Shown: piece by piece, positions 32,641-44,345 of the stretch
How the letters are laid out: each line of letters begins with the position of its first letter
Position numbering within the stretch: the first letter of the stretch is position 1
NCBI GenBank assembly: GCA_000733355.1
Contig: JNVV01000039.1
Span: 360,627 to 424,626 of the forward strand
DNA length: 64,000 bases
Reading direction: 5' to 3'
Source of the DNA: Falciphora oryzae
Taxonomy: Eukaryota; Ascomycota; Sordariomycetes; Magnaporthales; Magnaporthaceae
Notes under the pieces: generated by a model
What the model was told of the DNA's origin: nothing
Seen by the model: the letters and a program-made list of their open reading frames with translations, nothing else
The model's database searches: none
Program-made: the position numbers and the translations under genes

Positions 32641-34289
32641 GTTCTTCTCCCTTTCAGCGTTGGGTAGGTTGGATCTTTTGTTCCCCCTGGGCCTCCTGCG
32701 GGTGCGGGGCCTCACGTCGTGAAATAGTCGCCTAGCTTCCCGCATCGTCGTCTCGGGCCGCACGGCATCACATGGCTTCGGCGTCTGGACATGAATGGCC
32801 AAGCATCTCGGCCTGTTTCATGGCAGCCAGGGCCTGACTGTGGTGGTCTTGTCGGGGCGATTGCCATAACATGTTGTGGCTATTATATGAGCCGCGTGGA
32901 CTGTCCAGTCAAGTCTCGAGACGAGGACGGCCTTTTGCGGCCGTCGACAAACCGAACTTTGATAGATTGCGAACGGAGATCTTTCGCCTGCCCTGAAAAC
33001 TTGGCCTGAAAGCTCGGTATGCCGCAAAGGAGATCCGAGGCAAGGAGCTCCCGGTGATATATGTTCAGACGATTGTGGTCGAACGACGTAGACCCATTAG
33101 AGAGACGATTTTGCCCCGCAGTGCATGGAGGCCGGCGAAGACGTGCCGATGTTGATTATCCTAGGTTTTGGCTGCGTCACAGCAACCACTCAGGTCCCGT
33201 CCGGAGATTTTGTTCATTTTCGCGGCTGCAGACAACAGGTCTCGACCTCAAGAGTATCGAGACGAGCAAATATGGTAGCACTATCCATTAGGTATGCATC
33301 GTGCCTTCACACGCCACGCCCCCACGCGGTCCTTTCCCTGTCCATTTAGGGCTGCGGAAATAGCGTTGATGTACTAATTAATTGCACTTTAGGGCCATGC
33401 ATTCTGATTCAGCCACACTCTTCCGTCACGACACGAACTCGATGCTTGTCATCGCCCTTCAAGATGATCGAGCCATATGATAGGAAACTTTGACTGACGT
33501 CACCAGCAGCCAAGCAACCGCAGAGTCGACCGGTGCCCAGACGGCAAGGAGTGCGATGAGCGTTCATCTTGCACCTCCTGTTTATCGTGGAGGAGACACA
33601 TGTGAGACTGCGCAGCAATCAACAGGCCGAAATGGCGTTGCAGGCTCGGACGAATACGGAACCAGGATATTGGAAGACCCAGGAGGGACTTGCGATGAAG
33701 ATACGACCCCGACCCTCGACAGTTGCCGAAGATCAGGAGCTTGCTGAGCCTGTATTAGTATGTCTTGGTGATTAATATAGGCATGAGGGATGTTGATCCG
33801 TGAAGTTGATCTTTTTCTTCGGTTCGCCGCTTCGAGGGCTTGGAGGGACGTGTCCGGTGCCAGCATCTTGACTCGTCGCAGTGCACCTATTTTAGATAAC
33901 AGCCGCGGTGGAGACGTGCGTGCCTAGCCTCTACCCAGCGCTCCGGCGTCGACCTCCCGCCACGCGCAGGCCAGAGAAGCTAGCGGGCAGAGAGCCGCAA
34001 GTGGAGCCGGGTCAAATGCTACCTATTTTCGTCGACGCGGGCAGGGTGTCGCTCGCCAGCATCGTCAAGCATGCATGGTATCTATAATTAAATGGAAGAA
34101 CAGAATAAAGGCATTTTGAGTCCTGGGATACGGGGAGCGGAAGAAAGATAGATATCTCGGTCGACGCCAAAAACACTCTTATTTTCCTTCCTAACCACCA
34201 TCATCCTCTTACATCTCTCACCACCATCCACCACCATCTCCCCCCACCCCCACTTCCGATTTTCATCGACTTGCGGCTACTGTTGCTAC
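32641..34289. other. Intergenic region
   Basis: Upstream region of the membrane protein and of the small secreted protein. Plus-strand frames at 33.5-33.8 kb are short and lack motifs. Nothing else recognised. Confidence 0.55.
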
Positions 34290-34290
34290 T

Positions 34291-34322
<32 letters not shown>

Positions 34323-34323
34323 T
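34290..34323. repeat. Poly-T tract in the presumed 5' leader of the small secreted protein
   Basis: A 34-base T run broken by a single C, about 30 bp before the ATG of the 69-residue gene. Pyrimidine tracts just upstream of starts are common in highly expressed fungal promoters; here it could be promoter or leader. Confidence 0.85.
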
Positions 34324-34353
34324 CATTTTATTCTTCTTTTCAATCAGCCCAAA

Positions 34354-34563
34354 ATGCGTTTCTCGGCCGCCCAAGCCTACCTGGTCCTGGCCGCCGCCAC
34401 CTCCCGGGTCGCCGCGACGCCCGTGCCCCGCAAGTGCACCGACGCGAACCCCTGCATAACCAGAGTCGAGGTCAAGAAGGTCAACGCCGGAACGATCTGG
34501 TTCCCCGGCGCCCCCGGTTCCAAGGAGGTCATCAAGAATGCTGTCGACAAGATCGTTGGCTAG
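34354..34563 (+). CDS. Small secreted protein (69 residues)
   Basis: Compact ORF with a clear signal peptide (MRFSAAQAYLVLAAATSRVA) and a mature part of about 47 residues with two cysteines (KCTDANPC) and TIWFPGAPGSKEVIKNAVD. Codons are strongly GC3-biased as in the other genes, and AAAATG gives a good start context. No intron. I know no family; size and secretion resemble effector-like or wall-associated small secreted proteins, but two cysteines only. The leader contains a long T tract. Confidence 0.65.
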   Translation: MRFSAAQAYLVLAAATSRVAATPVPRKCTDANPCITRVEVKKVNAGTIWFPGAPGSKEVIKNAVDKIVG

Positions 34564-35091
34564 GCGGGTTACCAACGAGGCGCCCATCGACAGCTCCAGC
34601 GAGGAACAAACCTACCCCGGCTTTTCCTTTTCTTACGTCAATGTCATTTCAGCGGGTTTCGGCAGGTTTCAGCGGGCAGGCGTTTTTTTTCTTCTTCTTT
34701 TTCTCCCATTTTGTTGGTCTAGTTTACATACAATACACATACTGGACTCCTACCTACCCATTTATGCATTCGGGGGTGCAGCGACCGCCATTCTTCTGTA
34801 CCAGTGCCGCGTTCTAACCCACTGATAGCACATGGATCTTATGTGGCTGTGCACCCAAGGAATGTAGGTCTCGTAATCGAGTTGAAAAATAAGTTTGCTT
34901 CGACAGCTCTCGTGATAGTAAAGCTTGTTTCGCTTTTGTCAGCGAGAGCGGACGGACACCGGGGTAACGAAGAAACGAGGGTGGCAGAGAAGGCTTCTCG
35001 ATGGGGGCGGTCGAGGGATGGGGAGTTCCCCCTGCCTAACCAGCAGACTCCCCGTATTTTTATCTACGCCTCCCAGGCAGCGGACCATGGC
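34564..35091. other. Intergenic region
   Basis: 3' flank of the small secreted protein gene. No gene recognised. Confidence 0.55.
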
Positions 35092-35359
35092 TTTCCCTCC
35101 TTTAGGGTCGTCCGGTGGCCGGGCCGGAAGCAGTCGTCCCAGGGCCGTCGCCGGGGCGGGCTCCTCTTGGCCATGATCTCCAGCAGGCCCCTAACGCCGC
35201 CGTACAGCACCACGTCGAACAGCCAGTTCGTCGAGCTGACCAGGGCCCGGCCCAGGCCACGCAGCCGCTCGACGTCCTGTATGCCGCTTCGGCGTCCCGC
35301 TCTAGCCGTCGCCTCTCGTCGACCTTGCTGGCCGCGTCGAGAGCGTTAAAGAACGCGGC
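35092..35359 (-). pseudogene. Relic of an unidentified protein gene
   Basis: Read on the minus strand from ~35359 the sequence gives FFNALDAASKVDERRRLERD and AEAAYR, then after a one-base shift DVERLRGLGRALVSSTNWLF and VLYGGVRGLLEIMAKRSP. This is strongly protein-like, with GC3 bias, but has no start, stop or splice context that rescues the frame. It looks like an internal piece of a once functional gene. I cannot name the family. Its right end abuts the truncated 5' end of the next gene. Confidence 0.5.
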
Positions 35360-35397
35360 CTTTTACTTCAGGGGTTCATTGTTTGACATTTCCACAG

Positions 35398-36110
35398 TCC
35401 ACGTCGGTCTGGAAGCAAATTTCGGCGAGTCGTGTCCGGCCGATACGGACGCCGTGCTCTTCTGCTTCAACCCTTCGGTGGGCCAGACATGCTACCAAGA
35501 CGGCAAGGGACGTAAGTAGTTCACGCCAGTCACCCCGGTGCCATGGTGCTCCGCCTCCCCCCTTTACCTGTGGCGAACAACAAGCACGAAGTTTGCTTTT
35601 CTTCGGGCTAATTGGTGATGCCTGGCCCAACCTCGCTAACCCTGGCTAGGTGCCTGTGGCTCCGGATATTACTGTGCCAAGGAGCCCTCGGGGCGGACGT
35701 GGTGCTGTAGAGACGTGAGCTTGACCTTTTCTTTTCTTTTTCTCTTTAGGTAGGATTTCGCCCCAGGTTTCGAGGCGTGGGGAGTTATATTTACTGACGA
35801 GCAGAGAGGGCGACGCGTGCAGGGTACAAACCTGGAGACCTGCGCCTCGCAAAACGGTATTCCGAGCCTGGCTCCGGCTCTGCTGTCCTCGACGACGACG
35901 ACCGCCACGACATCGTCGTTTTCTTCCTTCGCCCTCGTGACAACCACCATCACGCCTGTCCCCCCGCACCCGTGGCCAACTATCCCGTCGAACTCTACCA
36001 ACCAGACAATTCCTCTCGTGCCGGTTGCCGGCGCACCGGACATGTGTACAACGGAACGGGGTTTTCTCACCGTTCTAGGGGTGTTTGCTGGTGTTTGGCT
36101 GCAGATGTAG
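35398..36110 (+). pseudogene. 5'-truncated gene for a cysteine-rich, GPI-anchor-like secreted protein
   Basis: Three exons (35398-35511, 35650-35714, 35823-36110) join in frame: GESCPADTDAVLFCFNPSVG with QTCYQDGKGR, ACGSGYYCAKEPSGRTWCC, then a Ser/Thr-rich stalk and a C-terminal hydrophobic end (GFLTVLGVFAGVWLQM). The order cysteine-rich module, Ser/Thr stalk, hydrophobic tail is that of fungal GPI-anchored wall proteins. No exon with an ATG and signal peptide could be found upstream, where another gene relic lies on the opposite strand. Either a short first exon was missed or the 5' end is lost. Confidence 0.5.
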
Positions 36111-36370
36111 GGGCTCCGTGTGGGTCAATAATTAATGGTATGACAACTGTATGAGCAGAGGCATGACAAATATTGCGTGGTGATGTATCCGAGCTAAGAA
36201 GAGCTGGCTATTGGAGTGATTATTTATAGAATGTCTTCTATTCCGCTATCTTATATGCTCCATCAAAACGGATATAACGGGGTTGTATCAGGCGGACATA
36301 TGATGAATCGATAAAACGAAGCTGCAGGTCGAAAAAGTAACAAAGGAAATCCAAATACTTGGGCTGTCCC

Positions 36371-37334
36371 TCAATGTATCTCGAAGTGCTGAATTTTCTG
36401 CTCGAGCTCGGCGGGGCCGTACCGCGTGACAGCCTCGCCATCCATCTTGCCGTAGATGAAGGCCTCGCCGACGAAGACGTACTTTTCGCTGTCCTTCTCC
36501 TTGCGGCGCAGGATGACGGGGACGCTGCAGCCGAAGAGCACGACGACAAGGTCGCCCTCTTTGGTGGTCGGGGGCCCGATGCCGTAGATGGTCTCGTCGC
36601 GACCGCCCTCGCCGCCCTTTGCCTTGAGCACGACGCGGTTCCAGGTGACGGCCTGGACGCGGCGCAGGTAGCTCTGCACAAGCACGTCGCGCGGGGCCGT
36701 GGATGGCGACGGCGATGGCGGTGGCGGCGTCGCCGGCTCGCTCTGGCCCGGGCCGCCCAGGCCCGCCGGCGTGGCCGGGCCCTGCATCAGCAGCTCCTTG
36801 GTGTTGATGTGCCCGTTGGGCGTGTCGTTGACCAGGCAACGCAGGCACGCGCGCCGCAGCAGGCCCATCGGCTTGCGCCTGTCCGCCGTCCGGTCCGCGA
36901 TGAGCGTGCGCCAGACCCGGTCGTGCACGTACTGTGGCGCGTCGTCGTCGTAGATGCTGTCGCCGCCCTCGTCCTCGTAGTCGTCCTCGCCGTCGCCCTC
37001 GTCGTCGTCGTCGTCCTCGGGCGCGTGCGCGCCGGCGCCTCCACTCTCGGCTGCGAGCCAGCCGAGGCGCCGCAGCGCCTGTTTGGGGATCACGCCGTCG
37101 GCGATGGGGTCCGTCCGCCATGAGACTCTCGCCAGCTCGATCCCGGCTGCCCGCAGCCAGGTGTAGTCTCGCCTGGGCTTGCGGTGGGCTGCCGCCGCCG
37201 CCTTCGGCGGTGTTGGAGCGGCGGGATCGGCTGTCGGTCGTGTCGAGTTCGAGCTGCTTCCCGCCTGGGCGGCAGTGGCGGCTGGGGGCGGTGTTTCCAC
37301 AGCTCCGTTGGTTTGCTGTTGCTGTTGCTGTTGC

Positions 37335-37365
<31 letters not shown>

Positions 37366-39076
37366 GCTGCTGCTCCTCCTTCTGTTCTTGGTCTCTTGCT
37401 TCCTGTTCTTCTACATCAATGCCAAAGCGCACATCAGGTGTGCGTCCGTGGGAGGCGTTGTAGCAGCCTTCTCCAGGCAGCCCAACAAGACTGTCGCCAT
37501 TCTGACGCCCCCTGAAGACATCAGTCTGCCGACCAAAGGGCGACTCTGGAACCGTGCGGATCCAGCTGGGAAGCTTGCAGCGCCTTTCCGGGTATCCATC
37601 AATGTTCTTGGACTTCTTGATCTCGGGGAGGGCCCACTGCCTGCATATGATATCGAGCGAGTTGGAGTTCTTTACGGTGTACCGGACAAAGGTGGCGTAG
37701 ATATGGAACAGGTCCTTCTTGTAGTCGGGGCTGGGCGGCGGGTTATCCGGATTGACTGGCAGCCGCGGGCCGACATGAGCCCTGCACGTCTCCCTGGCGA
37801 TGTTGAGCAGGGTGAAGATTGTGTCACGAGGGTCGGTGGTATCAAAAGTCGAGAGCACGGACACCAGACTCTCGAGGCCGCGTTGAGGCTTGTACAACCT
37901 ATCCATGTCGTCCCGGTGAAACACATTGGAGAGCTCGTCAACGAGGATTTTCGCGCCGAGGGGCGAGATGTCGCTGATGACGAGCGCCTCCTCCTTGTAG
38001 CGGGCGTCCGCTGTGAGCAGGTCGCGGATTTCCTGGTAGTGCATCGAGAAGAGCCCGATGGCGTCTGAGAAGTCCTGCCAATGCACCGTCATGGAGCCGC
38101 ACTGCACGACGGCGTCGCGCGCCAGCGCCAGCTCCTGAATGACCCAGCGGCGCGAGAACCATTTGGAGCGCATCAGAAGGAGAAGATCGGCCCAGTCGGC
38201 AGCGTGCCTGCTGGTAATCAGGTTCTCCTTGATGTAATGCTCCTCGATGATTTTGGGTATGAACTTCATCGCGTTGTCCGTCCGTCCTTCCTTGTCCGCG
38301 CTGCCGAGCCAGACGAGGACGTTGTCGGCCTTGGAGTATATCTCCCACATGCGCCCGACTTGCTTCTCCTTTTCGGGGTCGCTCATCTGGTTGATGCAGA
38401 GGGCGTCCACCCATAGTAGGCACTCCTCCTTCTTGAGACGCAGCTGCCGCAGAGCATTGTAGAGGTTGGGCTTGACATGGATCCGCGGGTTGCCCAGCTG
38501 CAGGTTGCGCACGTCCTCCATTTGGCTCGCGTCGAGGTTCAGGAAGTTTGTCTTCTGGAGAAGCTGCACAACGTCGGGCATGCTCTTCTTTTTCGTGTGT
38601 CTTCTTCCAACCGAGCTTTCGGCTTCCATCTCCACGCTTGTCGGCCCTGTTCCCGTGCTGACGGGGCTACTTGGCTCGCAGACTTCATCGACGACGAAAA
38701 TGGGATTGCTCGGCTCGTAGTCGCCCCAATTGTACGACAGTGCAATGACATTGTTGCCCTCTCCTCCTTGCCCTTGCCCAAGGCTGGCAAACGGCATGGG
38801 CCGAAGCTCGACCTCGATCGCGGCTCCAGGGTCTTGGCCTGGGCGCAAGCACACGACTCGAATGTGGTCATCGGCCAAGGGCTTGTACTTGTAGATAATT
38901 TCTTGGTACTTGGTAGCGGCGCTCCATAATTTGGTCCGCAGCGAATCCCGGGCGATTGGGAGTGGTGACACGACTTCCTCTCTGTGGCCGATGCGTCGAG
39001 GCCTTTCGCGCGTGGGCCGGACTCTGGGTCGCTCCGGCCGCACTCTACCGTTGCTTGAGGCGTGAAGTCCCGCCAT
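36371..39076 (-). CDS. HET-domain (heterokaryon incompatibility) protein with polyglutamine tract
   Basis: Single-exon frame of 901 residues. ATG 39076 is the first ATG in the frame and has an ideal context (AGCATGG). The HET domain (PF06985) is shown by IRVVCLRPG, VIALSYNWGDYEPSNPIFVV and the second block KKEECLLWVDALCINQMSDP, QVGRMWEIYSKADNVLVWLG, WVIQELALARDAVVQCG. A tract of 20 glutamines (37313-37372) and a region rich in Glu/Asp (DDDDDEGDGEDDYEDEGGD) divide the domain from a C-terminal part ending in a beta-rich segment (DLVVVLFGCSVPVILRRKE) that is a frequent C-terminus of such proteins. HET domains trigger cell death or growth arrest upon non-self recognition in fungi. The gene is divergent from the NLR gene at 40713. 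Confidence 0.92.
37313..37372. repeat. CAA/CAG repeat coding for 20 glutamines
   Basis: Sixty bases of TTG/CTG triplets (plus strand) coding for polyQ in the HET protein, roughly residues 569-588. Mixed CAA and CAG codons; likely length-variable. Confidence 0.95.
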
Positions 39077-40712
39077 GCTTTGACTGGGATGGGCGCTCCG
39101 TAAGTGCGCAGGAAGCGGGATCAGAGGAGGAGCCCAGTTGGAATGAGAGCACAGACACGTGAATACAGAAGAACTCGGCGGGACATAATTCAACTGTGAG
39201 AAACAAGAAAACTACGGCGTGAACTCGGCTTTGTAGCAGAGTGGTCGTGCTTTTCCACCCTCTCAGCCCTCCTAAACCGGGGCGCTTTCAGCCGCACACA
39301 CACAGCCCCTACATCCCAACCACGGTGTATAAAACCCACCTCTGCGATGGAGGAGGTGTGTAACTAAAACCCTCTCTCAATCAGACTCGTAGACACCCAA
39401 TTAGCTCCTGCAGTACGTGGCAGGCGCACCGGGCGTCACAGAGCCACAAAGCGACGTGGAAGGGGGGAAGAGGTGGGAGAGGTCAGGCTAGCTACGGCTC
39501 CTGGATCTTGACGACTTCGCGCCTCAGCGGGACAGTCATAATTATCGGTTGCGCTCACGTCGCTAATAGAATAAACCCCGAAAAGTCCACTTTTCGGGCT
39601 ACGTTACGGCCTAAGCCTAGTATCTTCATCGAGTTTTCTTCTCCAGGGGATGTCTTGGTTGGAGGTGGTCAAACCCCAAAGATGACTTGGGGTACCATTT
39701 TGACGCCGTCTCGCTTTTCCAGAATACTCGGCGCATGCATGCCTTGATGCGCCCTGCCTAGGCGCAGCTGGGCGCAGCCAATGGGCCCTTCGAAGAGGTG
39801 TGATAGCATGGGCGAGGCATGGGACATTCTTCCTGCAGGGGGTGTGCCGCCCCAATTGTTACCTGCCCCCAGGATGAATCCCATGTGACGCCCAGATGGC
39901 CTTCCTAAAAGGAGATGGCGCAGCACCAAGAATGTAGGTCAAATGTTGCGCCCGAATTTCTTCTCTTCTGCGGTTGGCGGCCTGCCGGTTGGTCAAAAAG
40001 GGTCCAGCAGGGAGATAGCTTGCGCGCAGGAAAGGACAAGGAAATGAGAGGAAAAGCCATCCTCAACACGAGGTTATGCATATCACCCTCCATCAGACGC
40101 TGCTCGGCCACTCGCGCTTCATGGTTTGCCCGACGGTGCATAATTGTTGTCTGGCTTTATTGCCTGGCCTCAGCAGTTCGCAAATGACGTGGCGGCATGC
40201 CTGCCGCCTAAAATACCCACAGCCCGCCACCTAGCTGCAAGTAAGCAAATAGAGGTAGGTTTCATGCTGTATTACCACAGAGATCATGGAGGGTTGCTGC
40301 CAGCCTGCCCTACCAGTGGCTTGTGACCAGCGCCCAGCCCTTTCAGAATTTTTCACCGGTTTCCACAGACGCCACACAGACCGAGGTTTCCTCGCAAAAT
40401 TTGCCCGACTGCCGCCAATGACTGTCGCTTATGGATATTTCCCTCAGGTAATCCGCTCCTTCTGTCTCGCAAACTTGATGGTTCCGGGGCGCAGTCTTTT
40501 GTATTCTGGATCCTAGACATTTTTCACACAGGATGCTTCCCAAATGTGCCTCATTGGCATATCCAGGAGGCTTACAGAAGAGGCGGAGAATAGAAATATA
40601 AATTCGCAAGAGGACCATCTAGCGACCGCGCATATTTTCCCCGCTTGGCGTGCAATACCCCCGCTCTTTGGACTATTTTGGTCAAGCGGCCTGGCATCCG
40701 AGAGCCTGTATA
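39077..40712. other. Divergent promoter region between HET and NLR genes
   Basis: About 1.6 kb separating two divergently transcribed recognition genes. Open frames are short and without motifs; the shared upstream region could serve both genes. Confidence 0.6.
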
Positions 40713-43700
40713 ATGGACCCCCTCAGCATCGCGGCCTCGATACTCGGGGTCCTGCACGCTTCCAGCTCCCTTCTGTCGCTCTGCTACGAGATACGCAAGG
40801 GAATGAGCAAGGCCCCCCGTGAGCTTCTTCAAGTCACAGAAGAGATCCGTGAGGTCCGCAACATACTCGAGGCTATCCAGTTTGCGCTCGACACGCGAGA
40901 ATACGAGCCCGACGACGGCAAAGAAGTCGACGCACGCCTCGCCGACTCCATCGGATCGCCACTCTCCTCCTGCCGCCAATTGCTGGACCAACTTGAGGAG
41001 AGCCTAAAGCCTCCACAGCGCGTCCGCGGCGCATCAGGGTCCAAGAGGAAAGCGATCGTCTTTGCCCTCTGGTGGAGACAGAAGGAGCAAGTTGCCAAGG
41101 AATCCTTCGAACGGTTGAGCAGGTGTAAAGAAGCACTCAGTTTGGCAATATCCACTCGGCACTCGTATGTTTTGTTGGGATACTCTGGAATTTTCGAGGG
41201 CAGCTTTTGACTTTTGAAAAAACTCCCCTAGAGCCGCCTTGACGAAAATCGAGAGGATTACCACTGCGCTCTCCGCGAAAGCTGAAAAGACTGCATTTCA
41301 GATGGAAATGGTTACCAGGCTTCTTTCGATCTCGAAGCTCAGTCAGTGAAAGCTCACGTTAAGTTCCTCCACAGTTAGAGTATTGCTAACGGCAGCTTCC
41401 TTCTCGCCCGACACAGATGAGCAGCAGAATGCCATCATAAAATGGCTTTCACCCTTGAAACCCTGGGATAATCACGAAGCGGCATGTCAAACGCATCTCA
41501 CAGCTACCAGCGGCTGGCTAGAAAAAAACGAGAGCTTTCGAAACTGGCTTGAAGAGGAAGAGCCGTTGGTGTGGCTAACAGGTCCACGTGAGCACAACTT
41601 GATCCCCGATATTGCCAATGAGACTCAAGAGGAAGAAGGCCCTAAATTAACGGATCCTCTTTGAATACCATATAGCTGGTGCTGGCAAAACTGTAATATT
41701 GTATGTACCCCGAAGTGCACTCAAATCTGAGTTGTATAGCGCCTGTGTTTGGAAGGCTTTTGCTAATAATTACCGCAGGAATTCAGCTCGCATGCCGTTG
41801 AAACTTCGGCACACTACGTCACGTCTGGTGGGAAAAGGAGCCTCTACGGTTTGGTGTATTGCGACTTCAGGGACTCTGACTCCCAGTCCCTCTGTCACAT
41901 CCTAGGCTCTCTCCTTGGCCAACTTTGCATGCAGCTCGAGAGCTTCCCTGACGATCTGGTCGCCGAGCATGAGCGCTGCATGCGACCGGCATCCTGGAGC
42001 TCGCCGAACATCGAATTCCTAGAGAAGATTCTTGCCCAGGTCGCCGAGCGCAGACCTGTCCGTCTTTTTGTTGACGGGCTCGACGAGATTCCCGACCACT
42101 CGAGGCTCGCACAGGTTCTCCTAGGCTTGTCTTCCTCCAAGAGCGGCTCCAATTCGAGGGTGAGCGTCTTCGTCACTAGTCGCAACTTGCATGGCATACA
42201 GAGTGTGCTATGTGACGCTTGCCGCATCCGACTCGATGACCAGGTTGAAGATGTCGACGACGATATCAGGGTCTACATCAAAGACCGTCTCCAGACAGAC
42301 AAGGACCTGAACTGGCTGCCACAGAGGGTGGCATCCACGCTTTCAGAGACTCTGAGCGTAAAAGCCGCTGGAAAGTAAGTTTCAATTATTCTTTCTAACA
42401 TCTCCTCTTTTCGAAATCGCTAATATTCCTCGTGTATTAGTTTTCGTTGGGTGAAATGCCAGATGGATGAGATAGCGAAGTCAAGAACCGTCAAAGCCGT
42501 GAAAGCTTCTATGAACATGCTCCCACAGGGCCTTTACGAGACCTATGCTCGCATTCTCGGTGACGTCTCCACCCAGCAAGTCCCCATTCACCGCAAGATC
42601 CTGACCTGGCTTGCCTTCGCCGTCTTCCCCGTCCAGAGTCTGCAACTCTGGGAAGCCGTCGCTATCGAGCCAGGATCGGCTTGCGTGGACGACGAGAACC
42701 GACTGAGGAGCCCAGACGACATCCTCAGTCTGGGCAAAAGCTTGCTCAGCGTGACGCGAGACGGCTACGTCCGCTTCGCCCACCTCTCCGTTAGGGACTA
42801 CCTGATCTCTGACGCGCTCCGGCAAGGCCCGCAAGAGACCGGGCAGTTTTCACTGGAGGAATCTGATGGCCACGCAGAGATGGCGCTGGACTGTCTGACC
42901 TACCTGAGCTTCGACGAGCTTGCAAAGGGGCCGGCCGACACTGTGGAGGAATACCTAGAACGGCACCAGCGGCTTCCGCTGCTAAAATACGCCGCCAAGG
43001 CGTGGCCATATCACCTGCGCAAGGCCGGGACGGGGGAGATGGGCCGGCTCGCAAACGGGCTTGCCGCGCGGCTCCTGTTGCCAGCCCAAAGGGCCAGCTT
43101 CATGTCGTGGGTGCAGGTGCTGAACGCCGACTCGGACTTCAAATGGAACATATACCCGCGCCACGCCACGCCGCTCTACTACGCGGCCTCCTTCGGGCTC
43201 GACGACCAGCTGAGCTCGCTCCTGGAGTGCCCCGAGGCATCCGAAGTCCCGGGCTGCCCTTCCCCTAGCGGTATTCCCCAGCCGCGGCAGCGCCACCCGG
43301 ATCTCGACAGCCCCGGCAGCCGGTTCGGCGGCACGCCGCTGCACGCCGCCGCCATCCGCGGGCACGTGGCCTGCATGGCGGCGCTGCTGCGCGCGGGCGC
43401 GGACGCGGGCCGCGCCGACTTCAACGGCGTCACTCCCCTGCACAGCGCCGCGAGCCAGGGCGACGCCGCCGTCGTCGGCCTGCTGCTGGCCGGCGGCGCG
43501 CCCGCGGACGCGCGTGACCGTATGGAGGGCCTGACGCCGCTGGACTGGGCGCGCCTGAGCCGGTGTGACGAGGCCGCGGCGCTGATCGAGGCGCACGTCG
43601 CCGCCGAGGCCGCGGCGGCCGCGGCAGCCAGCGAGGGGGAGGGCAGCGGTACCGAAGCGGACGGCGAGGAGGACGCCGCGGGCGGGTGGGGCGCCAAGGA

Positions 43701-43977
43701 GCTGCTGGTCATGTGCTCCCGCATCGACGACCACAGGCGCGGCAGCAGCGATCACCGCCTCGACGCCTCGGGCCTGCGGGTTAGGCGGGGCTCCGAGGTC
43801 TGGCAGTCCGGTGGCAACGACTACTTCCCGGACTTTTACGAGCAGCGCTCCGGTCTGGCGTCGTCCGTCCTTGTGGAGTTCGAGGTTGACGGCCGCCGCA
43901 CCGCGTGCGACAACCTGACGTTTGCGCCCCGGACTTCGTACCTTGAAGAACAGCTGAAATCTTCAAGGACATGGTAG
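40713..43977 (+). CDS. NLR-like protein: fungal N-terminal domain, NACHT, ankyrin repeats
   Basis: Six exons (40713-41164, 41232-41341, 41417-41587, 41676-41700, 41787-42374, 42441-43977) join in frame to 960 residues. Start MDPLSIAASILGVLHASSSL is the classic N-terminal domain (PF17111-like). The NACHT part has Walker A GPPGAGKT (~243-250), Walker B PVRLFVDGLDEIPD (~343-356) and a sensor-like VSVFVTSRNLHGIQ. A winged-helix-like region follows (PIHRKILTWLAFAVFP, SVTRDGYVRFAHLSVRDYL). About three ankyrin repeats start near residue 744 (GGTPLHAAAIRGHVACMAAL, GVTPLHSAASQGDAAVVGLL). The third-exon acceptor could also be at 41395, adding seven residues. The 25-nt fourth exon carries most of the Walker A loop. 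Family proteins act as intracellular sensors that oligomerise and trigger defence or incompatibility. An in-frame TGA at 41347 lies within intron 2, so the gene is intact. Confidence 0.88.
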
Positions 43978-44345
43978 GCATGTCTGAAACTGGCAAATCG
44001 CCGGTTTCTTTCCCTTGTGGAGGAAGTTTCTCTAATCCAACGAGACTCGGGAGGCTTACATCAAAAGGACACAACTGGTCCTTTGGTTCGCAACCGGGTC
44101 AACTCGTGGTGCACTACAATGTATAAATTGCTTCTACTACATACAACTATGCCATAGATTTGCACTCTTTGTTTTAGTTTTTAGATAACAACAGTTTCAA
44201 AACATTCACCGAATTCCCCATGTCCCGTCTCTGAGCAACGTGACCTCCATCTGTCTCAAACACATCAAGGCACTCTGCTTTCATGGCCAGCAAGCATAAC
44301 CAGCAGACGCAGTTAGCCGTGACCGAGTATAAATTCACCCCCCAA
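43978..44345. other. Intergenic region
   Basis: Convergent 3' flank between the NLR gene and the truncated peptidase homologue; AT-richer than the genes. Nothing else recognised. Confidence 0.6.

Noticed and set aside
41342..41416. In-frame TGA suggesting the NLR gene is a pseudogene
   Set aside because: The stop falls inside an intron with GT donor, GCTAAC branch site and CAG acceptor; removing it keeps the full 960-residue frame.
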